Shown here: in pieces, positions 16,420-24,001 of the stretch | How the letters are laid out: each line of letters begins with the position of its first letter | Numbering within the stretch: the stretch's first letter is position 1 | Source of the DNA: Planctomycetia bacterium | Lineage (GTDB): Bacteria > Planctomycetota > Planctomycetia > Pirellulales > UBA1268 | DNA: 33,775 nt | Direction: 5' to 3' | Assembly (NCBI GenBank): GCA_009919445.1 | Contig: RGBY01000002.1 | Span: forward strand, 1-33,775 | Program-made: the position numbers and the translations under genes | The notes under the pieces: generated by a model | Database searches by the model: none | Told to the model about the DNA's origin: nothing | Seen by the model: only the letters and a program-made list of their open reading frames with translations

Positions 16420-18270
16420 ATGATGGAGATGGGAACAGAGCCGGCATGTCAGCACCGCGGCGGTCTGCCGCGGCCGATCGCCCTGGTCGCTTTGGCTTTC
16501 GCCTTTCTGCCGGTGCTGGTCGCTTCAACGGTTGCGGCGGAAGACGGCCCCAAGCAGATTGCCAGTCTCAGCCTGTCGGGGCCGCTGCCAGAAGGTGTCG
16601 GCCAAGAGGGGCTTCTCGGAGATGTTGCTCCGCGGCTACAGCGGCTGGTTGAACGCCTGGAGCAGGCTGCTAGCGACGAGCAGGTTGGTGGGGTGCTGTT
16701 GACGATTCGCTCTCCCGATGTTGGCCGGGCACGGGCGGCTGAAGTTCGCGCTGCAATCGGTGTGGTGCGGGCGGCAGGCAAACCTGTGGTCGCCCACCTG
16801 ATCACAGGGGAGCCGGTCGATTACAGTCTGGCAGCTGCGTGTGACACCATTCTGATGCCACCTGCAGCCACGCTAGCGATTACAGGCGTGCGGACTGAGG
16901 TCACTTTTTTCAAGGGCCTCCTCGACCGACTTGGGGTGCAGGCTGAAATTCTTCAGGTTGGACAGTTCAAGGGCGCAGGAGAGCCGCTCACCCGGGAAAC
17001 AATGAGCCCGCAATTACGGCAGCAGTATGAAGCCTTTGTGGGGGATCTGTACGAGCAGATGGTGGCCCAGATTGCAGCCGATCGGAATCTTCCGGCCGAC
17101 CGCGTAGCCGAACTGATTGATCAGGGAGTCTTTACGCCGGAGGCAGCCCGGCAGGTGGGGCTGATTGATGGCATTGCCTATGAAGATGAGGCGTTCAGTG
17201 TGTTGTCGGAACGCCTGGGGAAGGGGACCGCCCCGGTTGTGCGTGACTACGGCAAGCAGGAGGTCGACACCGATTTTTCGGGACTTACGGGCCTCATGAA
17301 GCTGGTTGAGGTCCTCGCCGGCTCACCAGGACGTGGCTCGCGGGGGCAAAGCCAGCGGGTTGCTATCGTCCACGTCCTTGGTGAGATCGTTGAGGGCAAA
17401 GGCAGTGTCGGCATGCTTGGTGGAGAAGCTGCCGGAGCTGAGACGATCATCAAGGCGATTCGTCAAGCCAGCGAGGATGAAACGGTGGCGGCGCTGGTGA
17501 TCCGGATTGATTCACCGGGCGGCTCGGCATTGGCCAGTGACCTGATCTGGCGTGAACTTGAACGGTGCGAGAAACCGGTTGTGGCCAGCCTCTCAGACAC
17601 GGCTGCCAGTGGCGGCTACTACATTGCAGTGGCGGCCGACAAAATTATTGCCGCTGCCGGTACACTCACAGGGTCAATTGGCGTGGTGGGTGGCAAGATT
17701 GCCGTCGGTGGGGCGCTCGATCGCTTTGGTGTTCATACCGATGTCGTCAGCCGCGGCAAGAATGCCGGCTGGCTGTCGCCCCAGCAGCCCTTTAGCGACC
17801 ATGAACGTGAGGCCTTCCTGAATACCATGAAGGATGTCTATCGGCTGTTCACGAGCAAGGTGGCCCAGGGGCGTCAGCTTGATCGTGAGCACCTTGAAAC
17901 ACTTGCAGAGGGGCGGGTGTTTACTGGTCGCATGGCCCAGAAGGAAGGGCTCGTCGACGGGCTGGGGACACTGGACGATGCGGTCGAGGAGGCCGCCAAA
18001 ATGGCCAACGTGTCAGTGTCGGGTGACGTGAAACGGCTGCTCTTGCCCGAACCCCGTGGACTGTTTGACGAGTTTCTCGGAGTCGGGCTCAGTGGTCCCG
18101 AGGCTCCTGTCGCTGCCTTCATGAGCAAGCGATTGCTGAGTGTTTTTGGTCGAGAACTGAGCACGAGTCAGCAGGCTGTTGAGCAGCTTCGCACACACGC
18201 ACAGCGGCTGGAATTGATTGGCTCTGGCAGCCCGCTGTTGCTCTTGCCGGTGGAGGTGCGGGTCCGCTGA
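16420..18270 (+). CDS. sppA: signal peptide peptidase SppA, 67-kDa type
   Basis: 616 aa from ATG 16420 (GGAG 5-6 nt upstream). An N-terminal signal/anchor (ALVALAFAFLPVLVASTVAA, about residues 24-43) is followed by two tandem SppA/ClpP-like halves, as in E. coli SppA rather than the single-domain form. The catalytic lysine is K184 in GQFKGAGEP of the first half, and the serine nucleophile is S397 in DTAASGGYYIAVAADKI of the second. It is membrane-bound and degrades leftover signal peptides in the envelope. It is transcribed alone, divergent from lexA and convergent with rpsG. Confidence 0.94.
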   Translation: MMEMGTEPACQHRGGLPRPIALVALAFAFLPVLVASTVAAEDGPKQIASLSLSGPLPEGVGQEGLLGDVAPRLQRLVERLEQAASDEQVGGVLLTIRSPDVGRARAAEVRAAIGVVRAAGKPVVAHLITGEPVDYSLAAACDTILMPPAATLAITGVRTEVTFFKGLLDRLGVQAEILQVGQFKGAGEPLTRETMSPQLRQQYEAFVGDLYEQMVAQIAADRNLPADRVAELIDQGVFTPEAARQVGLIDGIAYEDEAFSVLSERLGKGTAPVVRDYGKQEVDTDFSGLTGLMKLVEVLAGSPGRGSRGQSQRVAIVHVLGEIVEGKGSVGMLGGEAAGAETIIKAIRQASEDETVAALVIRIDSPGGSALASDLIWRELERCEKPVVASLSDTAASGGYYIAVAADKIIAAAGTLTGSIGVVGGKIAVGGALDRFGVHTDVVSRGKNAGWLSPQQPFSDHEREAFLNTMKDVYRLFTSKVAQGRQLDREHLETLAEGRVFTGRMAQKEGLVDGLGTLDDAVEEAAKMANVSVSGDVKRLLLPEPRGLFDEFLGVGLSGPEAPVAAFMSKRLLSVFGRELSTSQQAVEQLRTHAQRLELIGSGSPLLLLPVEVRVR

Positions 18271-18285
18271 GGGGGACGGTTTGAA

Positions 18286-18303
18286 GGTGTTTCGGAAAAC
18301 ACC
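18286..18303 (+). terminator. hairpin after sppA
   Basis: GGTGTTT-CGGA-AAACACC is a perfect 7-bp stem with a 4-nt loop, 15 bp after the sppA stop. No U-tract follows. Confidence 0.45.
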
Positions 18304-18446
18304 ACATCTGCCCACGGTGTGTCTGCCTCAGCCGTTCCCTTTTGTCTGCTGCTTTGGCGGCCCGGGCGAGCAGGGATCAAAAACAAACGATTCCGGCAGC
18401 CAGTGGCCAAGATTGCTTTGGCAGAGGCCAAAACAGATCTGTTGCA

Positions 18447-18472
18447 AGCAAGTTGGCATGCCGCCACTTGCT
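18447..18472 (-). terminator. hairpin after rpsG
   Basis: AGCAAGT (18447-18453) pairs with ACTTGCT (18466-18472), extended by GGC/GCC with a one-base bulge and a 5-nt loop. It lies 8 bp past the rpsG stop. No strong U-tract follows. Confidence 0.45.
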
Positions 18473-18479
18473 GGTTTGG

Positions 18480-18950
18480 CTACCAGGCGAAGTGAGCGAA
18501 TGCCTTATTCGCATCGGCCATACGGTGGACGTTTTCCCGCTTGGTAATGGCGGCCCCTTCCCGCTGGTAGGCGGCAATGATTTCTTCCGCCAATTTTTGA
18601 TACGTCGGCCGACCCTTCTTGTCGCGAACGGCCATCAGCATCCAGCGGATCGCCAGCGACTGCTGACGATTGCGGTTAACCTGCATTGGCACCTGGTAGG
18701 CCGCACCACCAACTCGCTTCGAGCGAACTTCCACGGCAGGCTTCACGTTTTCAACAGCCCGGGTGAACACCTCGATGGGCTCGGCGTCGTTCACCTTCTG
18801 GCCGACAACGTCGAGTGCTTTGTAGAAGATCTGCTGAGCAACGCTCTTCTTGCCGTCGAGCATCAGGCAATTGATGAACTTGCTGGCGAGCAGCGATCCA
18901 TACTTCGGATCGGGGCGGAGTTGCGTGCGGCTGGCAGTGATGCTTCCCAT
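18480..18950 (-). CDS. rpsG: 30S ribosomal protein S7
   Basis: 156 aa from ATG 18950, beginning MGSITASRTQLRPDPKYGS; GAAGGA is upstream, and a slightly longer start at 18968 is not needed. Family segments include KFINCLMLDGKKSVAQQIFY, RVGGAAYQVPMQV, RWMLMAVRDK and the C-terminal KRENVHRMADANKAFAHF. S7 nucleates assembly of the 30S head and binds 16S rRNA. It follows rpsL on the same strand with a gap of about 93 bp, the conserved str-operon order. No fusA follows; the next gene (sppA) is convergent, so the str operon is split here. Confidence 0.97.
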   Translation of the reverse strand: MGSITASRTQLRPDPKYGSLLASKFINCLMLDGKKSVAQQIFYKALDVVGQKVNDAEPIEVFTRAVENVKPAVEVRSKRVGGAAYQVPMQVNRNRQQSLAIRWMLMAVRDKKGRPTYQKLAEEIIAAYQREGAAITKRENVHRMADANKAFAHFAW

Positions 18951-19043
18951 GAACGGTGGTTCCTTCAAAAAACCTTAAATAAACCTTGCGTAGATCTTGT
19001 GTAAGAGGCTGAGGCCGTCGCGGCCGTTACCGGAGAGTGGTGA

Positions 19044-19412
19044 CTAACCCTTCTTCGCGCCGTAGAGGCTGCGGGACTGCTTTCTGTCCTGTACGCCCAG
19101 CGTATCGAGGGCACCACGGATGACGTGATACCGCACACCCGGCAGGTCACGAACACGACCGCCACGGATGAGCACGATCGAATGTTCCTGCAGGTTGTGG
19201 CCTTCGCCAGGAATGTAGACCGTGACTTCCTTTTGGTTGGAAAGCCGAACTCGGGCAATTTTTCGCAGTGCCGAATTTGGCTTCTTCGGGGTCATCGTGC
19301 GGACCTGCAGGCACACGCCGCGTTTCTGCGGGCAGCGGTCGAGCACAGGTGACTTCGAAAACTTTCGCTTCGGACGACGACGACTGCGGACAAGTTGGCT
19401 GATCGTTGGCAT
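19044..19412 (-). CDS. rpsL: 30S ribosomal protein S12
   Basis: 122 aa from ATG 19412 (MPTISQLVRSRRRPKRKF). The open frame extends 104 codons further upstream, but S12 always begins here and the extension has no S12 character. Decoding-site loops are conserved: TMTPKKPNSALRK and GEGHNLQEHS. The C-terminal region runs RGGRVRDLPGVRYHVIRGAL. The lysines whose substitution gives streptomycin resistance look wild type. No strong ribosome-binding site or clear promoter was seen in the 242 bp upstream (19413-19654), which otherwise holds nothing I can identify. Confidence 0.97.
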   Translation of the reverse strand: MPTISQLVRSRRRPKRKFSKSPVLDRCPQKRGVCLQVRTMTPKKPNSALRKIARVRLSNQKEVTVYIPGEGHNLQEHSIVLIRGGRVRDLPGVRYHVIRGALDTLGVQDRKQSRSLYGAKKG

Positions 19413-19654
19413 AAATTCGCTGGGTTCGCAGGTGATACGGGTTCGGATGTGCTCGCAATGAGCGGGCTGCACAGCCATTTCCTCACGAACGCTCGCTGGC
19501 CAGGAGGCCGGCGAACCGCTCGAGAATCCCAAAGCGTATCGCAAAAACGGGGACGACGGAAGCGGCTTCCGAAAATGTCGGGGAAAATCAGCTGTCGGGG
19601 AAGATCGGCCCATCGATCCCGACCACGGCTCATCGATCTCGACGGAGGACAGCC

Positions 19655-20515
19655 TCACGGTTTTCCTGGCAGCAGGACCTCCCCACGACCACCGCAGAGG
19701 CTGTCTCCGTGCCACTGCTGCCACAGGGTGCGTGCTGTCAGATGCTCTCCTGCGGCAAACCCGGCGAGGCTCAGCTGGCGTCCCAGAAGGGGGAGAAAGG
19801 CTGGCCGCCAGAGGCTGCCTCGGTGGAAGGTTGGGGGCAGGCCGGCCGGCGGCAGCTCCGGCTCGTGTGACGGGGTGAGCAGAACCACTGAGCCTCGGCG
19901 CATGCCCAGGCCGGTATGGGGGCCCGCCTGGCCCGCGACGATCACCGTGCCAGCCCGCAATTCAAAGCCGGTGGCCGCACCGCTGTCACCGCCGATGGCG
20001 AGAAGTCCCCGACGCATGCGGCTGCCGGCAAGATCACCAGCTGATCCGTGAATGATCACCAGCCCGCCAGTCATGCCTTGCGGGCGGCCAGGGAGAACCG
20101 CTGCCGCGTTGTCGCCGGCGTTACCACCAACAATGACCTCGCCACCTGCCATTCCGCAAGCCAGCCAGTCACCGGCTGATCCATCGATCAGGAGACGGCC
20201 TCCACTCATTCCTTCACCGGCATGCCTGCCAACATTGCCAGTTACGCGGATCTCACCATGGTGCATGCCGGCACCAAGGAAATGGACCCGGGAAAAATCG
20301 CCGTCGCAGATGATCCTGCCGTCACTTCCATCGCCCGACAGCGTGAACCAGTCACCCAGCAAGGCTGGCCGGCCATCGCAAATGATTGGCAGCTGAGCCA
20401 ACTCAGAAAGACTCGCCCCATTGCGTAGGGCGGCCGACAACTCAGCCAGTGATGCGCTGCGAAATGCCGAGGCTCCCGTGCGACAGCTGGCACGAATGGC
20501 AAGGTGGAGCGACAT
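19655..20515 (-). CDS. fhcC: formylmethanofuran dehydrogenase subunit C-like protein
   Basis: 286 aa from ATG 20515 (MSLHLAIRASC); the 20590 start adds a hydrophobic leader unlikely for a cytoplasmic protein. The centre is a series of glycine-rich right-handed beta-helix turns (GEIRVTGNVGRHAGEGMSGG, LIDGSAGDWLACGMAGG, VIIHGSAGDLAGSRM, TVIVAGQAGPHTGLGMRRG). This is the fold of FwdC/FhcC and of the glutamate synthase C-terminal domain. FhcC is part of the formyltransferase/hydrolase complex of tetrahydromethanopterin-linked one-carbon metabolism, known in planctomycetes. FhcA, B and D are not nearby. A hairpin separates it from the hsp20 gene upstream. A glutamate-synthase-like beta-helix protein of other function is the alternative. 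Confidence 0.8.
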   Translation of the reverse strand: MSLHLAIRASCRTGASAFRSASLAELSAALRNGASLSELAQLPIICDGRPALLGDWFTLSGDGSDGRIICDGDFSRVHFLGAGMHHGEIRVTGNVGRHAGEGMSGGRLLIDGSAGDWLACGMAGGEVIVGGNAGDNAAAVLPGRPQGMTGGLVIIHGSAGDLAGSRMRRGLLAIGGDSGAATGFELRAGTVIVAGQAGPHTGLGMRRGSVVLLTPSHEPELPPAGLPPTFHRGSLWRPAFLPLLGRQLSLAGFAAGEHLTARTLWQQWHGDSLCGGRGEVLLPGKP

Positions 20516-20589
20516 CAAGGGCCAGCCGGAGGAAAGGGAGAGAAGCAGGAACGCGACACTCCCTATTATGCACCGAGAGCCACCGGTCA

Positions 20590-20621
20590 CCCAGTCGATG
20601 GCCGAGCGACCATCGACTGGG
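20590..20621 (-). terminator. strong hairpin after the hsp20 genes
   Basis: CCCAGTCGATGG (20590-20601) and CCATCGACTGGG (20610-20621) form a perfect 12-bp stem with an 8-nt loop. It lies 12 bp past the last hsp20 stop and before fhcC. No U-tract follows, so Rho-independent activity is not certain. Confidence 0.6.
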
Positions 20622-20633
20622 CTCCGGAATCGC

Positions 20634-21131
20634 TCAGCCTGCCGTGATAACCGGCACCTTTCGCGAGGTGCTCGCCGGCGACTTGGTCAGATTGACCGTC
20701 AGGACGCCCTTGTCGTAATGGGCTGAAACCTGACTGGGATCAACCGTTTCAGGCAGTGGGACGGCCCGGCTGAAGCCACCGAAGTGGCTTTCGCGATGGG
20801 TCCACCCATTGCCCGATGACTCGGCCTCTGTCTTTTTCTCACCCGAGATCACCAGCCGGTCTTCAGAGACACTGACATCAACATCGTCGGGATTGATGCC
20901 AGGCAATTCTGCCCGGATGCGGATGGTCTCGTCTGTCTCGGCCATATCAATGGCTGGCAGCCAACGGCCCGGTTCGATTGTGTCGAACCAGCCCGGGGCG
21001 ACTGCCGGCCGGCTGAAAAAACCCTCGAACAACCGATTCATCTCGTTACGAAAGTCGGTGAGCGAGGACGAGGAAAAGGAAGGCGGCTCCATGCCGAGTG
21101 AACGCTTCGTGCGGAAGGGGATCAAACTCAT
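20634..21131 (-). CDS. Hsp20/alpha-crystallin small heat-shock protein (third of three)
   Basis: 165 aa from ATG 21131 (AGGAGC about 8 nt upstream). Variable N-terminal arm (about 1-50), alpha-crystallin domain from LPAIDMAETDETIRIRAELP through the signature SAHYDKGVLTVNLTK, and a short C-terminal tail with an I-x-I-like VPVI motif. It acts as an ATP-independent holdase that forms oligomers in the cytoplasm. The three hsp20 genes run in one direction, with gaps of 70-120 bp. They differ markedly in sequence, so they are not recent copies. Confidence 0.93.
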   Translation of the reverse strand: MSLIPFRTKRSLGMEPPSFSSSSLTDFRNEMNRLFEGFFSRPAVAPGWFDTIEPGRWLPAIDMAETDETIRIRAELPGINPDDVDVSVSEDRLVISGEKKTEAESSGNGWTHRESHFGGFSRAVPLPETVDPSQVSAHYDKGVLTVNLTKSPASTSRKVPVITAG

Positions 21132-21201
21132 CTGTCTGCTCCTCTGGGCTTGCGAAGGGAAACGGAAACGTCACTTGGAAAATTGGAGGGCTTCTGGTTG
21201 A

Positions 21202-21594
21202 TCAGCTGGCCTTCACGGGAATCGTGCGGGGTTGCACTGCCGCCAGACGTGGGATTCGCACAGTGAGGACCCCATGCTGATAGCCAGCCTCGATCTGGCC
21301 GCCATCAAAGCCATCACCGAGTTGGAATGAACGTCGGTAGCCACCGATGCCATATTCTCGGCGCACGGTTGTTCCTGCAGCTGGCCTGGGGAGGACAGCC
21401 GCGTCAATCGAGAGGACACCATCTTCGAAACGAACATCAATCGCCTCTGCAGATGAGCCAGGGATGTCGGCAATCAGCACAAGGCTGTCGCCGCAGTCAG
21501 CGATATCAACATTTGGCCGGTAGGTAAGCCCTGCCTCTGGGCTGACGGGTGGCGAACCCGCAGCTGGTGCGGTGGTCTGGGGGGAAGCAATCAT
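21202..21594 (-). CDS. Hsp20/alpha-crystallin small heat-shock protein (second of three, short arm)
   Basis: 130 aa from ATG 21594 (AAGGAG 8 nt upstream); the longer start at 21678 lacks this. The N-terminal arm is short and Pro/Ala-rich (SPQTTAPAAGSPP). The alpha-crystallin domain spans about 30-120, with AGYQHGVLTVRIPR as its signature, and the tail carries TIPV, an I-x-I-type motif. The short arm suggests smaller oligomers than its neighbours, by analogy with class A/B small heat-shock partners. It is co-directional with the other two hsp20 genes. Confidence 0.92.
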   Translation of the reverse strand: MIASPQTTAPAAGSPPVSPEAGLTYRPNVDIADCGDSLVLIADIPGSSAEAIDVRFEDGVLSIDAAVLPRPAAGTTVRREYGIGGYRRSFQLGDGFDGGQIEAGYQHGVLTVRIPRLAAVQPRTIPVKAS

Positions 21595-21715
21595 GAGAGG
21601 TACTCCTTCGGTACGAACGTGGTGTAAAAGCTGGTTTGGGAAAATCGAGGTGAAGTGCTCAAAGTGCCGCCAGAGCACTGGCTGCCGACGAAGCCGCCTG
21701 CAGCCGCAAGCGCCC

Positions 21716-22195
21716 TTAGCCGGTTGTCACCATGACCTTGCGCGGCCGGCAGGAGGCTGCCTTGGGGCAGCTGATGGTAAGCACGCCTGCAGTCAGCCGT
21801 GCCTCGACGCCTTCAGCGTCAATCAGTGCAGGCAGGCTTAGGCGACGCGAGAACTCACCGGCCCCCCGTTCGCGTCGATGCCAGGTCAGCTTTGAGGCGT
21901 CATCGGCACTCGCTGAGGCGGGCAGCACGGCTGGTTCTTGGCGGCGGCCCTTCAGCGTGAGTTCATCACCAACAGCAGTGATCTCCAGCGTCTCCGACTC
22001 AATGCCGGGAAGTTCAGCCTCGACAAACACTGCCTCTTCGGTCTCGAACAGATTGATCGCCGGAAAGGTCTCTTTGGTTGCCTGTTGTGTCCAGCCGTGA
22101 AGCGGCGGGGCAGTCGTGAGCGAATTCCAGAGCCGATCCATTTCATCGCGCAAGTCTTCCAGCGGGTGCGCGTACCCAACACGAAGCAACTGCAT
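21716..22195 (-). CDS. Hsp20/alpha-crystallin small heat-shock protein (first of three)
   Basis: 159 aa from ATG 22195 (GGGAG about 8 nt upstream); the 22270 start is a weaker choice. Arm with EDLRDEMDRLWNSL, alpha-crystallin domain from FPAINLFETEEAVFVEAELP, an insert of mixed Ala/Ser (LPASASADDASK), signature ARLTAGVLTISCPK and tail VMV in the I-x-I position. It is first in the series and should carry the promoter. I found no CIRCE element and no convincing sigma-32-type -35/-10 pair upstream; only GCCCATGT resembles a heat-shock -10. Confidence 0.92.
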   Translation of the reverse strand: MQLLRVGYAHPLEDLRDEMDRLWNSLTTAPPLHGWTQQATKETFPAINLFETEEAVFVEAELPGIESETLEITAVGDELTLKGRRQEPAVLPASASADDASKLTWHRRERGAGEFSRRLSLPALIDAEGVEARLTAGVLTISCPKAASCRPRKVMVTTG

Positions 22196-22704
22196 GGCAA
22201 AGTCTCCCAGGAACGTGACACATGGGCCGGAACCGATGGCTGCCGTCCCTGGAGCAAGCAACGCAATCATTCGCAGGTGCGCTGGCTTCAGGCAACCGGT
22301 GGCCGGTCAGGCCCATTCCCAAAAACATGAAAAGGGAAGGAAGCAAAGGTCGTGCCAAAGTGATGCAACGCTACTCGATGCGGTCATGTGGCGTCACCAG
22401 CCAGGCGTTTGCCGTGCCGGTTGCTCCCGGGAATCCGGTGTTTTGGGCCAAGCGGTTGTCAGCCTGCCCGTCGCCTGCGGCGTGGCGGTGCTGAAAGACC
22501 TTGCCGATGGTGTCAGTCTTGGCGGCTGTCAGGCTGGCAGGAGGCCAAAAAGACAGGCCAAAACGGCTGCCATCAGGTTGTGGGGAGGGGACGAGCCCCT
22601 ATACTCGCCAGTCACCGGACACTTCCAGCAAAGCCGCTTGCTGGGCAGTCACCGGTCGGATTTCTCTCGGATTTCTTCGTGACCGTTGCAACTACGGGGT
22701 AACC
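22196..22704. other. 509-bp divergent intergenic region between hsp20 and the acyl cluster
   Basis: This gap separates the minus-strand hsp20 series from the plus-strand acyl cluster. It must hold both promoters. Only the plus-strand candidate at 22578-22605 is describable. Open frames here lack family character and ribosome-binding sites. I see no RNA gene or repeat in it. Confidence 0.5.
22578..22605 (+). promoter_or_regulatory. putative promoter of the acyl cluster
   Basis: TTGTGG (22578-22583), 16 bp, TATACT (22600-22605). It gives a leader of about 95 nt to ATG 22705. The same TTGTGG/TATAGT pairing occurs before the KdsD-KdsC gene. Confidence 0.4.
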
Positions 22705-23202
22705 ATGCGATTTACGCTGCTCGATCGGGTAACTGACGTTGATCCTGGAAAGAGCATCACCGCCGTCAAGGCAGTGTCTCTGTCTGAGGAGTACCTGGGC
22801 GATCACTTTCCCCGTTTCCCTGTCCTGCCGGGTGTCTTCATGCTCGAGGCGATGACGCAGGCAGCTGCTTGGACAATTCGCTTGGGTGAAGACTTTGCCC
22901 ACAGCATCGTGGTCCTGCGGACTGCCCGTAACGTCAAGTATGGCGACTTCGTTGAGCCGGGCCGAGTGCTCACGGTTCGTGCTGAGGTGCTCTCGCAGGA
23001 TGCCACCCGGACCAAAGTAAAGGCCAGTGGGATGGTGGGAGAGCGAACCAGCCTCACAGCGCGTCTGGAACTTGAGCGGTACAACCTGGCTGATCGCCGG
23101 CCGCATGGCGATGCCATTGACGCACGGGTACGTGCTGAGATGCGGCGACTCTGGTCGGTTCTTCATCCTCCGCAGCGTTCGAGCCAGCCGACCGTCGTCT
23201 GA
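22705..23202 (+). CDS. FabZ-like 3-hydroxyacyl-ACP dehydratase (hotdog fold), first copy
   Basis: 165 aa from ATG 22705, where the hotdog domain begins (MRFTLLDRVTDVDPGK); the frame extends upstream without family sequence. The FabZ active-site motif is DHFPRFPVLPGVFMLEAMTQ, with catalytic His34 and Glu48. The glycine usually after HFP is Arg37. The C-terminal 30 residues are an Arg-rich tail longer than in FabZ. It should dehydrate 3-hydroxyacyl chains on the ACP encoded next door. The neighbours (ACP, second dehydratase, ketosynthase) form a small elongation set with no ketoreductase. Confidence 0.85.
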   Translation: MRFTLLDRVTDVDPGKSITAVKAVSLSEEYLGDHFPRFPVLPGVFMLEAMTQAAAWTIRLGEDFAHSIVVLRTARNVKYGDFVEPGRVLTVRAEVLSQDATRTKVKASGMVGERTSLTARLELERYNLADRRPHGDAIDARVRAEMRRLWSVLHPPQRSSQPTVV

Positions 23203-23505
23203 GGACCGGACTGGCCACTCGGTTCAGCACAGCCTGCGGTCTCAGGTGGTGTTTCTTTCGGGCTTCGGGTGTGAGCGGGGATCGGCAGACGTTGAGCATC
23301 GGCCCGAAGCCGAATCTCCAATACGCGTTCCTTCCGCGGGCAGGAGGCCGGTTTTTCCGCTTCTCCGGCCCCGGCGGGGACCGGATTCTGACGGTTATGC
23401 GGTCCTCGCGGGAGGGAATTCACCCGTTCGGCTTTCCAAGGAGAATTGCCGACATTACAACCTACGTCTGTCCCGCAAATTTCCACTCCCCCCTGTGAAG
23501 GTGTG
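23203..23505 (+). other. 303-bp leader/spacer before the acyl carrier protein, with a stable hairpin
   Basis: A GC-rich hairpin at 23364-23385 (TCCGGCCCC-GGC-GGGG-A-CCGGA, 9-bp stem with one bulged A) could end or attenuate transcription between the dehydratase and ACP genes. No convincing gene or promoter was found in the rest. Confidence 0.4.
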
Positions 23506-23898
23506 ATGTCGATGCCGTCTCGAGATGAAATCTTTGAAAAAGTACAAGCCGCCCTCGTTGATGCCCTCGGTGTGGACGATGACGAAGTAACACCCGAGGC
23601 CACCATGGTGGGTGATCTTGGAGCGGAGTCGATCGACTTCCTCGATATTGTTTTCCGTCTGGAGAAGGCCTTCGGAATCAAGATTCCGCGGGGCGAACTT
23701 TTTCCTGAAGATGTGCTTTCAAGCACCGACTATGTCGTCAATGGAAAACTGAACGAGGCTGGTCTGGCGGCGTTGAAAGAGAGGATGCCTTTTGTTGACC
23801 TCACGAAGTTTGAGGAAAACCCGAGCGTGCAGAATTTCCCCAACACGCTCACGGTTGAAGACATGGTTCGGTACGTACAGAGCAAACTTGCGGGCTGA
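23506..23898 (+). CDS. acyl carrier protein, long form
   Basis: 130 aa from ATG 23506 (GAAGG just upstream); ATG 23512 two codons later is equally possible. The phosphopantetheine site is Ser42 in LGAESIDFLDIVFRLE, followed by the standard ACP helix FGIKIPRGELF. Ordinary ACPs are about 80 aa; this one has an extra segment of about 40 residues between the third helix region and the last helix (TLTVEDMVRYVQSKLAG), including LAALKERMPFVDLTKFEE. It would carry the growing acyl chain for the dehydratases and ketosynthase around it. It is likely a dedicated ACP rather than the housekeeping AcpP. Confidence 0.9.
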   Translation: MSMPSRDEIFEKVQAALVDALGVDDDEVTPEATMVGDLGAESIDFLDIVFRLEKAFGIKIPRGELFPEDVLSSTDYVVNGKLNEAGLAALKERMPFVDLTKFEENPSVQNFPNTLTVEDMVRYVQSKLAG

Positions 23899-24001
23899 AC
23901 CATTTCAACTTCATCACCGTGGGAGTGTGCCCAGGTGAAACGGTGCTGCCCAGGCGTGATCGCTGGGTAGTTGATGTGGCGAAGGGAGTACGTCAGACGC
24001 T

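Noticed and set aside
18432..18443. 12-bp palindrome AACAGATCTGTT
   Set aside because: Could be an operator, but it lies between two convergent gene ends with no promoter nearby; a chance palindrome is as likely.
19413..19724. 104-codon N-terminal extension of the rpsL frame
   Set aside because: S12 starts at MPTISQ in all families I know; the extension is not S12-like and overlaps the end of fhcC.
19395..20051. Plus-strand frame of 218 codons opposite fhcC and rpsL
   Set aside because: Arg/Pro-rich shadow of two well-supported minus-strand genes.
22196..22704. CIRCE or sigma-32-type heat-shock promoter
   Set aside because: No TTAGCACTC-type inverted repeat; one GCCCATGT resembles a heat-shock -10 but has no -35 partner at the right distance.
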